A DNA stretch of 64,000 nucleotides from Eumeta japonica (Eukaryota > Arthropoda > Insecta > Lepidoptera > Psychidae). Below, piece after piece: positions 1 through 11,599 of the stretch (position 1 is the stretch's first letter; every line of letters begins with the position of its first letter). The stretch covers positions 246,407 to 310,406 of the forward strand of contig BGZK01000703.1 in the NCBI GenBank assembly GCA_005406025.1. The letters are read 5' to 3'. The notes beneath the pieces are model-generated. The model was not told the DNA's origin, did not search any database, and was given only the letters and a program-made list of their open reading frames with translations. Both the position numbers and the translations under genes were made by a program.

Positions 1-104
1 TATAGAAAAATTAAAATGCAAATGTGTCAAAAGTCAACGGAACGGAGTATTCTACAGGTGAAAAAACGATAAAAAAATAAGTACAGATATATGAAAATTA
101 ACTA

Positions 105-340
105 GAGCCATTGATGGACTAGAACCCTATATAAAACTAAAATTGCAGTGGGCCGGCCATATCACACGTAAAGATGATGATAGATGAACAAAAATAATTA
201 CTACTTAATATACAGTGTGAAATAGAAAGACCGAAAGAGAAGTGACTGGATGAAATAAATAAAACAAAAATTAAATTACTAAAGCAAAAAGTAAAATAAC
301 GTACAAAGAAATGGAAAAGGTTTTACTAGCAGAATAAAGG
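105..340 (+). mobile_element. RTE-type LINE, C-terminal relic
   Basis: The plus-strand frame near 132-190 reads KLKLQWAGHITRKDDDR then a stop. This is the conserved '(K)WQWAGHIARxxDDRW' segment found just before the end of RTE-type endonuclease/reverse-transcriptase proteins in Lepidoptera. Downstream, RKTERE and VTG fragments fit the following 'RPR..GRP' and 'W.DDI' segments but with stops and frameshifts. It is a dead 5'-truncated copy. The element type is the same as the relics at 9668-9930 and 39080-41050. Confidence 0.65.
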
Positions 341-796
341 TTTATAATAATACGTGATGATGCTTATGATTAAAAATTTTATTGTTTTATATTTTAGTAA
401 TGAATTATTTGTAAATTGTAGCATACAGGCAGCAAGCGAGGATGTTATTTAATTCGCGAAATAAAGGTTTCGCGAGGTTTGACTAGGAAGAGAAACTTGG
501 ACCCCGGAAATAACAAGGAAAGGAATTTGGTCTAACTATATCATATTAAGGTCATACATACATACCCGATATATGAAAAGAAAACGAATAAACATAGTTC
601 ATATCGCTAACGCCGATGTAATTGAAGATCCCGATTACCGAAAAGACTCAGTTTCTAGAGCGAACCCCCGTTCCACAATCTATTGTAAAACTCCTGTACG
701 CCTAGCGGCTGACCGTTTTCAGTACTCGGGATCTTCATTTAAACGGCGGTCGCAATACGATCTATTTTTATTTCTTTCCTTCTAAGATATATACAA

Positions 797-863
797 ATAT
801 TAATTATAGATTAATATATAGGATATTAATCTATAATTAATATCCTATACACGTATAGGATAT
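797..863. repeat. nested perfect palindromes
   Basis: The 21-bp arm at 797-817 is perfectly complementary to 823-843 with a 5-nt loop. A second palindrome at 840-863 (atatcctata / tataggatat) shares its bases. The sequence looks like stepwise snap-back duplication. Confidence 0.85.
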
Positions 864-1579
864 CAATTACATCAAAATTCTTTTTGCGTTTATTACTCCA
901 CGTCCATGTCCTACCCTTGACACACCTCTTCTATCTCAATACCTTTGTTTCAACAACTAAATAACATTTCCATTTTTTTAATTCAGAAATAGAGTCAACT
1001 TTCGCGTCACCCTAGCACGGAGGCCGAACGCTTCGCGTGCCGCTTATCAATCACAATATATAGATATCAAAATTTAACAACGAAATGTACTTAGGTTCAT
1101 TTAACCACATCATTTAACTATATGTTTTAAAATTTGAAATATATGCATTATTATTACTTAAACGATTATAAGTAATACTTATTGCAATTAACATTTAATG
1201 TTACGTTTAATAAGCATAACATTTAAGATATTAAGAAAAATTAAAAGGCTATATTATTAGTAAAACTTTTAAGCATAAATACAGATCCAGTCATTTTTTG
1301 TATAATAAAAGGATAAATACAGTATCTATTAAATTTCCTTAAAATCAGAAACGGAATGGTGACTAATCGGTCAAAAGTGACTCTTTAACCATAAATGTAT
1401 GGATTCTGACAATTTCGGACGAATCAATCAATGAATTTTTAACTTAGTCAAAATCATTCGCTCGGTGCCTCGAAGAACAGGTTAAAAATCTCGGACGTTA
1501 TCACTTCATTGTAGGTGGCGGTCTTTAGCAGCTCCTCTTTAATAGCTTGGGGTGATGGTTTAAGCCACAGAACACTACA
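864..1579. other. AT-rich intergenic DNA
   Basis: No gene-like frame longer than about 60 codons and no recognised element, apart from the 5' edge of the LINE relic that starts near 1470-1580. Confidence 0.6.
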
Positions 1580-1975
1580 ATATTACGAGCCGAATCGTGG
1601 CGTTTTACTATATAACGCACAGGTCCGTCCACATCTAGAGTGTCATTGTAATCTTTGACCTAAAACCAATTGACCGCATCTGACATCAAGCGAATAGTCA
1701 TCGGCCCTGTGATAACCAACTATCTTAATCCGTCAACTTTGCGAAAAGATGTTGTATCTCTGTGTATATTTTATTTCAGCTAAGGAATTTCGGCTTTGTT
1801 CTACTCGCCAGAAAGACCAACCTCATTATCTTGCAAGCTCGCGTTCTACCACTCTACGCATCGTGCATAATTTTCCGTCATATACGGTAAAATTGGGAAT
1901 AATCTACTATCGGCAGTATACCTTTTAAACTACGACAAAGAGGTTTTTACAAGAAAAACTTATTGTTATCTAAAT
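1580..1975 (+). mobile_element. CR1/Jockey-group LINE, 3' relic
   Basis: The plus-strand frames read LLYNAQVRPHLECHCNL, then CEKMLYLCVYFI, and near the end LLNYDKEVFTRKTYCYLNG. These correspond to the 'LYKAQVRPHxEYCCHLW', 'LRRDVASLCVFYRIY' and 'FKxRVxxxLxGR' segments of the C-terminal part of a common insect LINE reverse transcriptase. Several stops and frameshifts make it a dead fragment. It abuts an R1-type relic at about 1985, so one element is probably inserted beside or into the other. Confidence 0.6.
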
Positions 1976-1984
1976 GGATGACAC

Positions 1985-3879
1985 ACCATTAGTGACTAAT
2001 ACATTAAAACTCTGCAGGTGGAATCCCAAGTTAGAGGGATTGAAATGGGATGTGAGCATTAAGAAGCGGCGCATCTGGAACATGAACTGTAGCAAATGAG
2101 AGTATATGATCGAGGAATAGCTCGAACCGAAGAGATTTACTAAAGGGGCAGCGGTTGAAGTGCAGACTGTTAGTTGGAAGCAGTCTTGCTTTGCACAGGA
2201 CAGAAAAAGCCTGTGGGACGGCATCTACAGGATCATCAGGGAAAAGAAAAGAAGCCGAGAGGATGTCCTCTTTCAAACTGATAGGGGATGAGTACTGGGT
2301 CCGGACGTAGTAACCCTTCTGAGGAAGACCTTCTTTCCTGTTGACTGGGTCGATACTGACGATCCTTATCCCACGGAAGTCAGAAGGCAATCCGACGAGA
2401 ATAGTCAACCGTAATAGTAACTGGGAGATCTGCCCGGGGTGAACTTACTTTTTATCGGGACCAAATCGAAAAATGCGCTAAAAAGTTTCATTTTCAAAAG
2501 GCCCGGGGCATTGATGGGTTCACGTCGGACATGTGCCAGACGGTCATCTTCCAGGACCTGGGATTATTCCGAACGATGGCGAATAAATGCTTTAAATTCG
2601 AATACTTTACCTGGACCTGGAAGGTGGTTGCTATGAAGATGATCGAGAAACCGGACAAGGACGACTATGCTCGTCCGAAGTCTTACTGTCTCATAGGTAT
2701 GCTCTCTCTGTACTAGGCAAAACCGTGGAAAGGATGATAGTCGGACGCCTCTAATGTCACTTGATTTCAAAGCTTCAAGCGACACAGAGTATGGTTTCAT
2801 ACTGCAGCACGTGATAGAGGGTGCCCTCTATGATCTAATGACACATATTTAAAGTGAGTTAAGCCTCAAAAAGATAATTTTAATGGTGTCATTGAACATA
2901 AAAGACACCTTCCACCATGCGTGGTAGCCGGCGTTGAAAGCCTAGTAGCTCGCTTACATATGCCCAGTGAACCTCTACGGCATGATGTAAAGTTACCTTT
3001 GAGACTGAGAAATATTTATTCGATACGCTGGAGGGGAATGTAGAAGAATTATTTCCAAGGACTGTGTACAGGACTCAAAAGCCGTGCCAACCTTTTGGAA
3101 CCCCATTCTGAATCCTTTGTTCCGAGAATTTGGAAAACTCTGCCTATACGTGCAAGCTTTCGAGTACGATATGATCCTTATTTTATCTAACCGATCGGTT
3201 TGATGATGACCAAAAAACTCAAATACGACAACCCAGTGGTGCACATGCATGGTGAGCAGTTAAGCCTGATTGACGAAATACGCTTCCTAGGATTGACAAC
3301 AGACAAGAAGCTAATGTTCATTCCCCATTGTGCCAAGGTTTGTTAGAATGCTTTAAATGTTATATTAAGGAATAGCCCAAGCCGCCAAAGCGACTTGGGG
3401 TCTAAACCCGAATATCGTGAGAACCATTCATATTGCCGTGATAGTGATATCTCTCTATCACGGCAATATGTATGGTACAGTATGCTTCGTGCGCTTGGGC
3501 ACCCGCGACAAGAAAGCTACGCGTGCAGAAGATGTTTAACGTTGTCCAGCGTAGCGTCGCGCTTAAAGCATGCCGAGCTCATCCCACGGTCTCGCATCAT
3601 TGCGTGTTGATCCTCTCGAGACTGGTTCCTCTCGACATAAGGATGAGAGAAGGCGCCTAACTATTTAAAGGAAAATTGTGGTTAATATTTGAGAGACACC
3701 TTTCTCGAGCAGAATCTCGAGAAACCCATATATATTAGGGAATTACTTCACTCTGCGCATGAGCCCGAGGTTAAGTTTGAAGGTGTCGAGAAACTGGACT
3801 CTCAAACCCCGAACCATTTCGCTGTAGCTGGGCAGCACATTTACACCGACAGAAGCCAAATCGAGGGCAAAATCGATGC
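1985..3879 (+). mobile_element. R1-clade non-LTR retrotransposon relic (ORF2: RT to RNase H)
   Basis: Successive plus-strand frames give AAVEVQTVSWKQSCFAQDRK, SLWDGIYRIIR, DDPYPTEVRRQSDEN, then the RT region (FKRPGALMGSRRTCA or DMCQTVIFQDLGLFRTMANK), WKVVAMKMIEKPDKDDYARP, LLGLTT-like strands, YASCAWAPATRKLRVQKMFN, and finally HIYTDRSQIEGKIDA at the start of an RNase H domain. This is the order in R1-clade ORF2. The polymerase FADD box reads FEYD (near 3160), so it is catalytically dead, and there are many frameshifts and stops. The RNase H domain is cut at 3879 by another repeat. A hairpin insertion at 3430-3469 also disrupts it. Open frames on the minus strand here (for example 2031-2408) are shadows. 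Confidence 0.8.
3430..3469. repeat. perfect hairpin inside the R1 relic
   Basis: atattgccgtgatag (3430-3444) and its exact reverse complement (3455-3469) flank a 10-nt loop. In intact relatives the frame goes from 'TI-YVAVI' directly to 'EPIVMYASCAWA'; here an inverted copy of the 'attgccgtgatag' segment sits between them, so the second arm is a local inverted duplication. Confidence 0.85.
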
Positions 3880-4368
3880 GATATATAAGTAAGAATGGAA
3901 ATATAAGGTAGAAAATAAGCATATGTTAGAAAAAGATAAAATAAAATAAATTAAGGATAACAATGTAAAATAATGTTTAGTAATTAACAAAATTTAATAT
4001 ATAAAATAAAGAATTTCCTACCATCGTAATGAACAAAGGGATATGGTAAGCGACAGATGCAAGGGCCGTAGTCGCCATGCTAAGGGGCTGAATTAAAAAA
4101 AATGATGATAAAACATGAAGCCTACTGACTTTAATCATTCTCACTAATAATATAATGTACTTATTTGGTACAAAAAAACACATTATTGTAAGAGGAATCT
4201 TTATTTTTCAAATTTTATATCATTTCAAATCTTTCAAAGATATAATTATAACAACAAACCTCATTGAAAAAGTATTGCCTGAGAAGTCTATTTATTGGTT
4301 GGTATAATTCATTAATAACGGAATTCATGAGGAATAGAAGCTTTTTTACGTTTGTCAATTTTTTTTAT
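3880..4368 (+). mobile_element. unclassified 490-bp repeat, copy 1
   Basis: Begins gatatataagtaagaatgg directly after the truncated R1 RNase H frame and runs to a poly-T/gataa-like end. The reverse complement of this block occurs at 10134-10617 with roughly 85-90% identity by eye, and a third partial copy at 10633-10773. No coding potential is convincing. It could be the 3' tail of an unknown retroelement or a non-autonomous element. The other end, with a run of A/T, suggests a poly-A tail on the minus strand (inference). Confidence 0.75.
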
Positions 4369-6293
4369 AACAAATTTAAAATCAATAAATGTAACTTATC
4401 GAAAGAAACGAAGAATTTTGGACAAGTTTCTGAGTAACCTTAACCGTATGAGTAAACTTAGCCTAGTATTTAAGAATATTCTTTTTTTTAGTTTTCTTTT
4501 CTGTTTTTCTTAAGATATCTCAGGTGTGGTTGCAGGTAAATTGGGTGGTAATTGAATTGTAAATTTTCTATTTTTGTTTTTCAATTAAATTTTCTTTCTA
4601 ATTTAATCATATATTAGTATTATATAATTTGTGTCTCTTATTAATATAAAAAAATTAGCGGCTTGCACTTTTAGATTTTTTCCTTATTTTTCTACTGATT
4701 ATATCGACATTCTGTTGGAAATGAAGTCTATAACCACATAATCAATAAATACTTCTAAATATTTGTAATGATCTTTTTTTTATGTCAGTATAGAAACAGT
4801 CTATGTTGAATAACGTATAGATATTGAACTGTAATACAAATGCTTGGTAAAGAAGATTAATTTAATTTTGTTTTGGCAAATGTTATATATTTTTATATTT
4901 CAGCATTTAGAGTTAGAGGTTCCCAAGCGAGTGTGTAACTTGGTCGAGTCCTTTAATAACATAACTGTATTATGAAATACATTGTTTCATGAATTTAAAC
5001 TAAAGAGTAGAGTTGTATCATTTGCGAAAGTAAGAATTTTTGTATTTTTTACTAAACGCTTGCAGTCGTTGGTATAAATTAGAAATATAAGAATTATCTG
5101 TCAAACCGAACAATATGTTACATTGCTTATATAATTTGTACGTTTATATAATTTAAATAACATTTATATCATTCGTTTAAATAATGTTCCTAATTTACTT
5201 ATGAGCATAGAAATGAAAACTGTACAAAAATCCTTTTCTGAAGTCTACGAGAATGCTATTGTTTTGTTTCTCATATTTGAATTATGGACCATAAAATCGA
5301 TAAGTTTATGAATAGAAATACAAGTAAATTTTTCTCTCATGCTAAAGACAACAATTGGTTGATCAATATGTTATTCATTCAGCTTTTCAGTATTTGTGAT
5401 GTAGATGGAAGACATATGTAGACCTACAATAGTACATTATGGATTCGTTGCCAATTTTATATATTGGTATAAAAAAAATCTTATAACTAAAGAAAAGACA
5501 CCATAAGAGAATGATAGGTTATAAACATACATTCTATTATTGTCTTTGTTATTTATAAATCCATGTTCTATTATTAGCTCAATGGATATATTATCCCAAA
5601 CAAAACAAGTTTTATTTTGAGAATTAAGCGTTACTTTTGCCATTGTCAGTTAGTAAATCCCCGTAGAATACGCGTTAAATAATTAAAAATAGTGGTGTAA
5701 AATGGTGAAACAATGAAAATTTAAATTTTATTTTTGGACAAATTTTTTATTTGCAAAAACGTGGGTAACATCGTTTAAAGAACAAGTTGAACTTAGTAAC
5801 TATGTGGTGATTTTCGGATTTGATGCTGTTAATTACATTATTTATGTTTTTCCGTTATTTTTATTATTATTAAAGCTCGCATTCACATTCTCATTTCTTT
5901 TAAAAAATTTAAACCTTCTAATTATCTTATTGTAAAAAATTCTTTATCTTACATAGGTTGTTTTAAGAGTCTTATTTTTAATTGACTTTTGTGTAGATTT
6001 TTTTCTATTTCTCCTAAATTCGATTAGTCCCGGCATAACCCAAGGTTTGATTATTTTTTACATTTTTAACTAATGTTTCGATATTAAACTAAATTGGAAA
6101 TCTCATTTTATGTTACTCCTAGCGTTTGTCATATCGATTGCATCCACCCTTTAGCATGTATAATGTCGCTAATATAGTTTTTTGAGTGTTATTTTTGTTA
6201 AGGTAAAATTTGCAAAAAAGAACACCCTCGTAGTTTGGATTTTATGAGAAAACTGGCTTTCCGTCCAAGGCTTCGCTCACGTGAACGTACAAT
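4369..6293. other. AT-rich intergenic DNA
   Basis: Strongly AT-rich, with many stops in all frames. No element or gene recognised. Confidence 0.6.
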
Positions 6294-6329
6294 ATGTTCC
6301 TTCGTCTTTTGTATGGAAAAACCTTGCTG

Positions 6330-6535
6330 TCTACGTCTGTCTCGTTCCCTTGTTCAGCTTTGGTCCCGGTACTATTCTTGATTTTGATCCCGGGCACACT
6401 TTTGATTCTAATCCCGATTGAGACATTCCATTTCCTTCCTGGTCCTAGCTCTCGATTCTGCTCCCAGGCCTGCTCTATTCGGAACTCCTATTCTCGCTTG
6501 AGATTCCAGGATTCCGATAACTAATCACGGTTCCA
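6330..6535 (+). repeat. degenerate 'gattccgatcccg'-type low-complexity tract
   Basis: An imperfect repeat of C/T-rich words such as 'ttgattttgatcccgg', 'ttgattctaatcccg' and 'gagattccaggattccg'. It makes a spurious plus-strand frame at 6294-6524. Similar text occurs near 42,250-42,560 and, in the opposite sense, near 33,480-33,530. Confidence 0.6.
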
Positions 6536-7330
6536 ATCTGTTTGAAGCCAGAACAAATACTATTATCAAAATAAAATATAAATTAGCTTTTCTTGACATC
6601 TGATTTACATGAAATATAGCCTATGTTCTGCTTCAAACTAAACTCTATCTACCCATGGAAATTGCATTTAAATCTGTTCTCTAGTTATAGAGACGTGCGT
6701 GAACAAACAGACAGACGGATGGGCAGACAATAGAAAAATGAAAAATCTTCGTTTTCTCTTATATTACCTTTCTCTTATCATCTCTTTTCCGTTTTTAGTT
6801 GGTACCTTCAGATAGACACATCGGATTCTACCTTCTTATTATATGCATAGATAATACAAATAAGTACTACAATAAGTAGAGATTGTACAGAAGGAGACCA
6901 CGATATGTTAAGAAGTTTATACAATCACTAAAATATCAAACACAACGTTTCTCGCTAATTTATATTTTGATACATTGATGAAGTAGGATAGACTAAAACT
7001 GAAACAAAACCAATATCTTACGAATTTCTACGAGGAGAATGAGGGGTGCAAGGGGAAAACGAAGCGAATGACAGATCCGAACACGTATCTCAATGTTGTA
7101 ACGTTACCCGCGCAGTGCTGTTAGGTACAGGAGACCTTATTGTATTTTAGTACCCAAAAGTAAATATTTTTCTTCTGATATTCATGATATTATCATATGT
7201 TACATTTAAATCAAAGTATTGAGTATGTGTTGTGATTTTATGAAGGTTGTAAAATATGGAATAATAACTAGTTTTAATGTGTTACTATTACAACCATTTT
7301 TATAAATTTTCTTATATTAAAGGCGGGGTT
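6536..7330. other. AT-rich intergenic DNA
   Basis: Contains gtgcgtgaacaaacagacagacggatgggcagac-like text near 6,690, a word common in insect repeats, but no definable element boundary. Confidence 0.5.
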
Positions 7331-7400
7331 AGGAACGGTTGGGGCATTTTTTTTGGGTGTGGTTAAAACAGTAAATATATTTTTTTTTTTTCTTTTCTAG

Positions 7401-7703
7401 ATGCCGAGAATTAGCGTAAAAAAGACTTCCAGAGCGCAGAGTGACTTGTCGAGGTATAAAGATGCATATGAAGAGGTTAAAGCTGGAAATTCACTACGAA
7501 AAGCGGCAGACAACCAGAGAATTAACCACTGTCCTCTCCTGAGATATTTGAGAAACCGACGTGCATCGAGTCATTTTATTAAGAGAACAGATCCGGAGAA
7601 AAGTGGATTCAATGTACCAGTTGTAAACAGAGGGCTAACGAAAACTGCATCGAAGGTGGTCTTAGCTGTGTTTGCTAAAACTGCGACTCAGATTGATCCC
7701 TAA
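7401..7703 (+). pseudogene. pipsqueak-type HTH transposase fragment (pogo/Tigger-like)
   Basis: A 100-codon open frame starts MPRISVKKTSRAQSDLSRYK and continues with DAYEEVKAGNSLRKAADNQR and INHCPLLRYLRNRR. The segment 'AYEEVKAGNSLRKAADNxRINHCxLLRYLR' is a pipsqueak (HTH_psq) DNA-binding domain, as found at the N-terminus of pogo/Tigger-like transposases and related domesticated proteins. After about residue 60 the similarity fades, and no DDE catalytic domain follows. The ATG comes right after ttttcttttctag, which looks like a splice acceptor. It is most likely a truncated transposase. A domesticated short protein is possible because the frame is intact. Confidence 0.7.
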
Positions 7704-9667
7704 TCTAAATTTTTATTTAATTGTAGAAATATTTCTTTTTAATTAATTCTTAAAATTATTTTCGTTTAATTTGCTTTGTTTTAAAGAATACTGTTGATCT
7801 TTATTACTTCTGTTAATTACGTTAATTGTTTATTCCTCGTCAAATGCTGATTGGAAATATCACTATGAGTATTAAAAATCTGAAGACTCATCAATGTTGT
7901 CATACGGTGCCACAATTATTTTTATAATTAGAATTTATAGCAAATAAAACATGTTTTACATTGTTTCCATGCGTTTTAATTGATCCCTATCGCTGTTTCA
8001 ACCGCCCCATGGGGATGATTGAAACAAATCGTTTTTTTTAATACGTTTAAAAATAGCATCCCAGGAACTAAAATTGTATTGCCCTTTCTAAGTTAGAAAC
8101 GCGCTATTGAATTCAACATACATAATCATCGTCGCTAGGTTTATAAACAACAATACCATGAACGATAAAAGCCAAATCCTTTCAACCGTACCCGGTCTAC
8201 CTACCTAATAAGTCATTAATAGCGAGTAGAAAATTGATTACACATGTATGAAAAGGAGGTCAGTAAATATCGATTACTAATTATTTAATATTACAAATAA
8301 AGTATTTTTCTTTTAGTCAAGCAGTTTTTGGCCGTTGAAAAGTGGTTCTTCAACTAACATAGTTTATGTATCATTAACGTGAGAAGTAAGAACTTCAGTT
8401 TGTGTCCGGTTTATTGAGTTAATATAGTTATTGTAACTATAGAGAAATAGGAATGTTATGTAGGTATACACGATATTACAAAAATACAAGAACCATCCAG
8501 ATAATTTTAAACTTGTACAAAACTGTTACAAAGCCTAATATGTTATGACACGCTGTGTACATTTTGTGTCATAATCTTAAATGTTTTTTTCGATTTAATA
8601 AATATTAACACACATTGGTCCAAATTGCAGTAATTTTTGTATTAAAGAAAATAATTTCTATTTTTCGCTAAACCAATTCAAACAGTCTGTTTTATTTTCA
8701 TGAGTGGCCTACTTCAATCAGTAAAATTGAGCGTACCATAACATATTAGATAACATAATGAACTTTAGATTCTTATATTTTAAGCTCAAAATACTTTAAT
8801 CGAACCATCGAACCCTGATAATTCGAGTCCGCATGTGGCGACTATGGCGCCTTTTAATTTTTGCGACACCACGCCACTAACATTTATAGAACTGCCATTG
8901 ACGGCATTTCATTATTCTAATTTTTAGGAAATCTCAAACAAAGAGTATTGTTAAAAAAATTAAAAGAAACAAATATGAAAACGCGCAGCGATTATTTACG
9001 ATGACGAAAGAGATACGTTAAGAATTATTACCTTCCAGTTTTCTCACTTAATTCAAATTCTAAAAACACAAAGGCTAATTTAAAGTTGTTCGTTTTATTG
9101 AATTTTATTTTAAATTGAATCTATAATTTTAGGGAATAAGCAGATTAAGCGCCAAACTATGGAAAATAACCACCTAACTGTTTCCCATGGTATTACTTAA
9201 CTGAAAACTACATCAGCTACTAGCAGACGCACACAAAATAATAATATCTAATTAAATACGAATATATACACTTTTTTAATCGGAATATATCAAAGAAGGC
9301 ATATAGGAGACGAAGACACTTATCTGCACCGTTTGAATGTGTCCAAATGAGTACATTCTAAACTCTATAATTTCTGCCAACGACTGTGGCGCAAATCCGC
9401 ATGCGCCTAATTTCAACCAGTAAAACCTAATTGCAGACATCGCAGCGCCCGCTGTAACCGCTTCATGGCGTCGGCCGTCGGCTCGTACACGCTACGCGTA
9501 CTACGTTCATACGCACACACATGATGCTGATTAGACGAGTTTGTATAAAACAGAACCATTAGAATCGATGCATATAAATAAAATCAAGTGTTTGTCTGTT
9601 TAGCTAATCTCTGAAGAGGCTGAATGGATGACTATCAAAATTTGAATAGAGGTAGGTTATTTCCGAG
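7704..9667. other. AT-rich intergenic DNA with a small GC pocket
   Basis: No gene recognised. A GC-richer pocket at about 9,375-9,510 (cgcagcgcccgctgtaaccg and nearby) has no lasting open frame. Confidence 0.6.
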
Positions 9668-9930
9668 ATTATAATAATAATAATAGCCTTTATTCAGATC
9701 ATATTAACCTAATAACAAAGTATGGAAAGTATAAATATCTAAACTAAATGTAAAAACGAAATATGAAAATTTTTTTATGTGTTACTAAAAATTTGTTTTA
9801 TGGTGATTTTCTGAAGATCTGTTTGCCAATCGGCAAAGGCGTCCTCCGACATTTTCCACTCTGATCTATCTTGAGCCACTCTGTTCCACATCGCACCTGC
9901 CACTTCTCTAATGTCATCCGAGATTACGAT
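9668..9930 (-). mobile_element. RTE-type LINE, 3' end with (TAT)n tail
   Basis: On the minus strand the frame reads SDDIREVAGAMWNRVAQDRS, then EWKMSEDAFADWQTDLQKIT. This is the C-terminus of lepidopteran RTE-type LINE proteins ('W.DDI..VAG..W...AQDR..W...EEAF'). It is followed by a 3' UTR with ctgaataaaggctattattattat at 9670-9697, which is the polyadenylation signal and characteristic trinucleotide tail of this LINE group. The 5' end is truncated near 9,930. Confidence 0.82.
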
Positions 9931-10133
9931 ATAAAAAATAACTTAATTATTTGAATTTAGTTAACTTAGTTTAGTTACTTAGTTTGTGTGTCTAGAAATA
10001 ACTTAGTTATTAACTTAGTTGTTTTTTATACACACAAATTGTATAAAAAACAAGAAAAGTAACAACAATTTTAAAAAGTATCGAAATCGACATCAAGACA
10101 ATTGGACAAGAAATTTGGACAAGTATCTGAGTA

Positions 10134-10617
10134 TCAAAAAAAAATGACAAATCCAAAAGAGCTTCTATTCCTCATGAATCCCGTTATTGATATATTACAC
10201 CGACCAATTGACGGCTCAGGCAATACTTTTTCAATGAGGTTTGTTGTTATAATTATATGTTTGAAAGATTTGAAATGATATAAAATTTTAAGAATAAGAT
10301 TCCTCTTACAATAATGTGTTTTTTGTACCAAATAAGTACATTATATTATTAGTGAGAATGATTAAAGTCAGTAGGCTTCATGTTTTATCATCATTTTTTT
10401 TAATTCAGCCCCTTAGCATGGCGACTACGGCCCTCATGCATCTGTCGCTTACCATATCCCTTTGTTCATTACGATGGTAGGAAATTCTTTATTTTACATA
10501 TTAAATTTTGTTACTTTCTAAACATTATTTTACATTGCTATCCTTAATCTATTTTATTTTATCTTCTTCTAACATATACTTATTTTCTATCTATATTGCC
10601 ATTCTTACTTATATATC
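10134..10617 (-). mobile_element. unclassified 490-bp repeat, copy 2 (inverted)
   Basis: Reverse complement of 3880-4368, sharing the gatatataagtaagaatgg end (here 10599-10617 on the minus strand) and the A-rich opposite end. It keeps a minus-strand frame of 65 codons that copy 1 lacks, so coding capacity is not conserved. Confidence 0.78.
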
Positions 10618-10632
10618 TTACTTACAGGGAAA

Positions 10633-10773
10633 TTGTTACAATTATATCTTTGAGAGATTTGAAATGATATAAAAGTTAGAAGAATAAAGATTTTCTCTTT
10701 ATAATAGTGTACTTATAGCAAATATATTGTGTTATTAGTGAAAATTAATAAAGTTGAGTAGGCTACATGTATT
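10633..10773 (-). mobile_element. unclassified repeat, partial copy 3 in tandem with copy 2
   Basis: Matches 10243-10385 in the same orientation (ttgttacaattatatctttg... to aaagttgagtaggctacatg). It is about 75-80% identical by eye, more diverged than copy 2 is from copy 1. Confidence 0.65.
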
Positions 10774-11599
10774 CTGTTGACCGATTATAATGCAAAGCCG
10801 CGTTGCAGCGTAAAATACATGTCTTCAATTTGTCAAGCAATATGATGTCCTTCCACGTAACACCCTACCTATAAAATAATAACGTTTGCAATTTATAGGA
10901 TGTTCTATATTTTAGTAATCATAAAAAAAATCTTCTCGAAAGCTTTTTATAACTGTAACAAAAAATTCAAGTCGATATCACTATTAGCTTTTGAAAAAAT
11001 AACCATCACGTTCATATACAACAACCAGTACGATCAGTTAACACCGATTCTGTCCTATTATGTAACTGCATTAGATAAAATGGCACATGTATCTACTTCA
11101 TTGCATAGAATCCCTAAATAGACTACAGAAGTGAAAAAGAATTATCTAGATCACAAGAAAAATACTGGCTACTTATTTATAAGTTTAGGGTTGTAAGCAA
11201 GTGTTACATTATAAACAAATCAAGTGGAGAAAATAACGATGTTAGACTTACGCAAACTATAGTTATCGTGAAGAGAAGATTTTCAACGATTTTTTAGTAA
11301 GTAAGAACTCACACGGATGTCCTGAAAAGAGAACCGGTTCAGCTTTAGAAAAACAGCTGGGTATAGACCACTTATCTGTTTGCGAGAATAATTTTATACG
11401 CTTCTCCGTTATTTATATCCCTCTTAACCTTTAGGCCTACAATTGGGTAAATTTTATGTTTTAACACGCGCACGCTTAAACGCCATTAGAATTGTGATGG
11501 TTAAATAAATAGAAATAAATTATTTCGTGTTTAATTTTCGTTTCGATGTTATCCATGTTTTTTGTATTGCCTTATTTTAAAATTCCTACAAATATTTTT
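10774..11599. other. AT-rich intergenic DNA
   Basis: A plus-strand frame at 10,900-11,121 is AT-driven and resembles nothing known. No element recognised. Confidence 0.5.

Noticed and set aside
2031..2408. 125-codon minus-strand open frame
   Set aside because: It is antisense to the R1 LINE relic, whose plus-strand frames match the family; the minus frame is a shadow.
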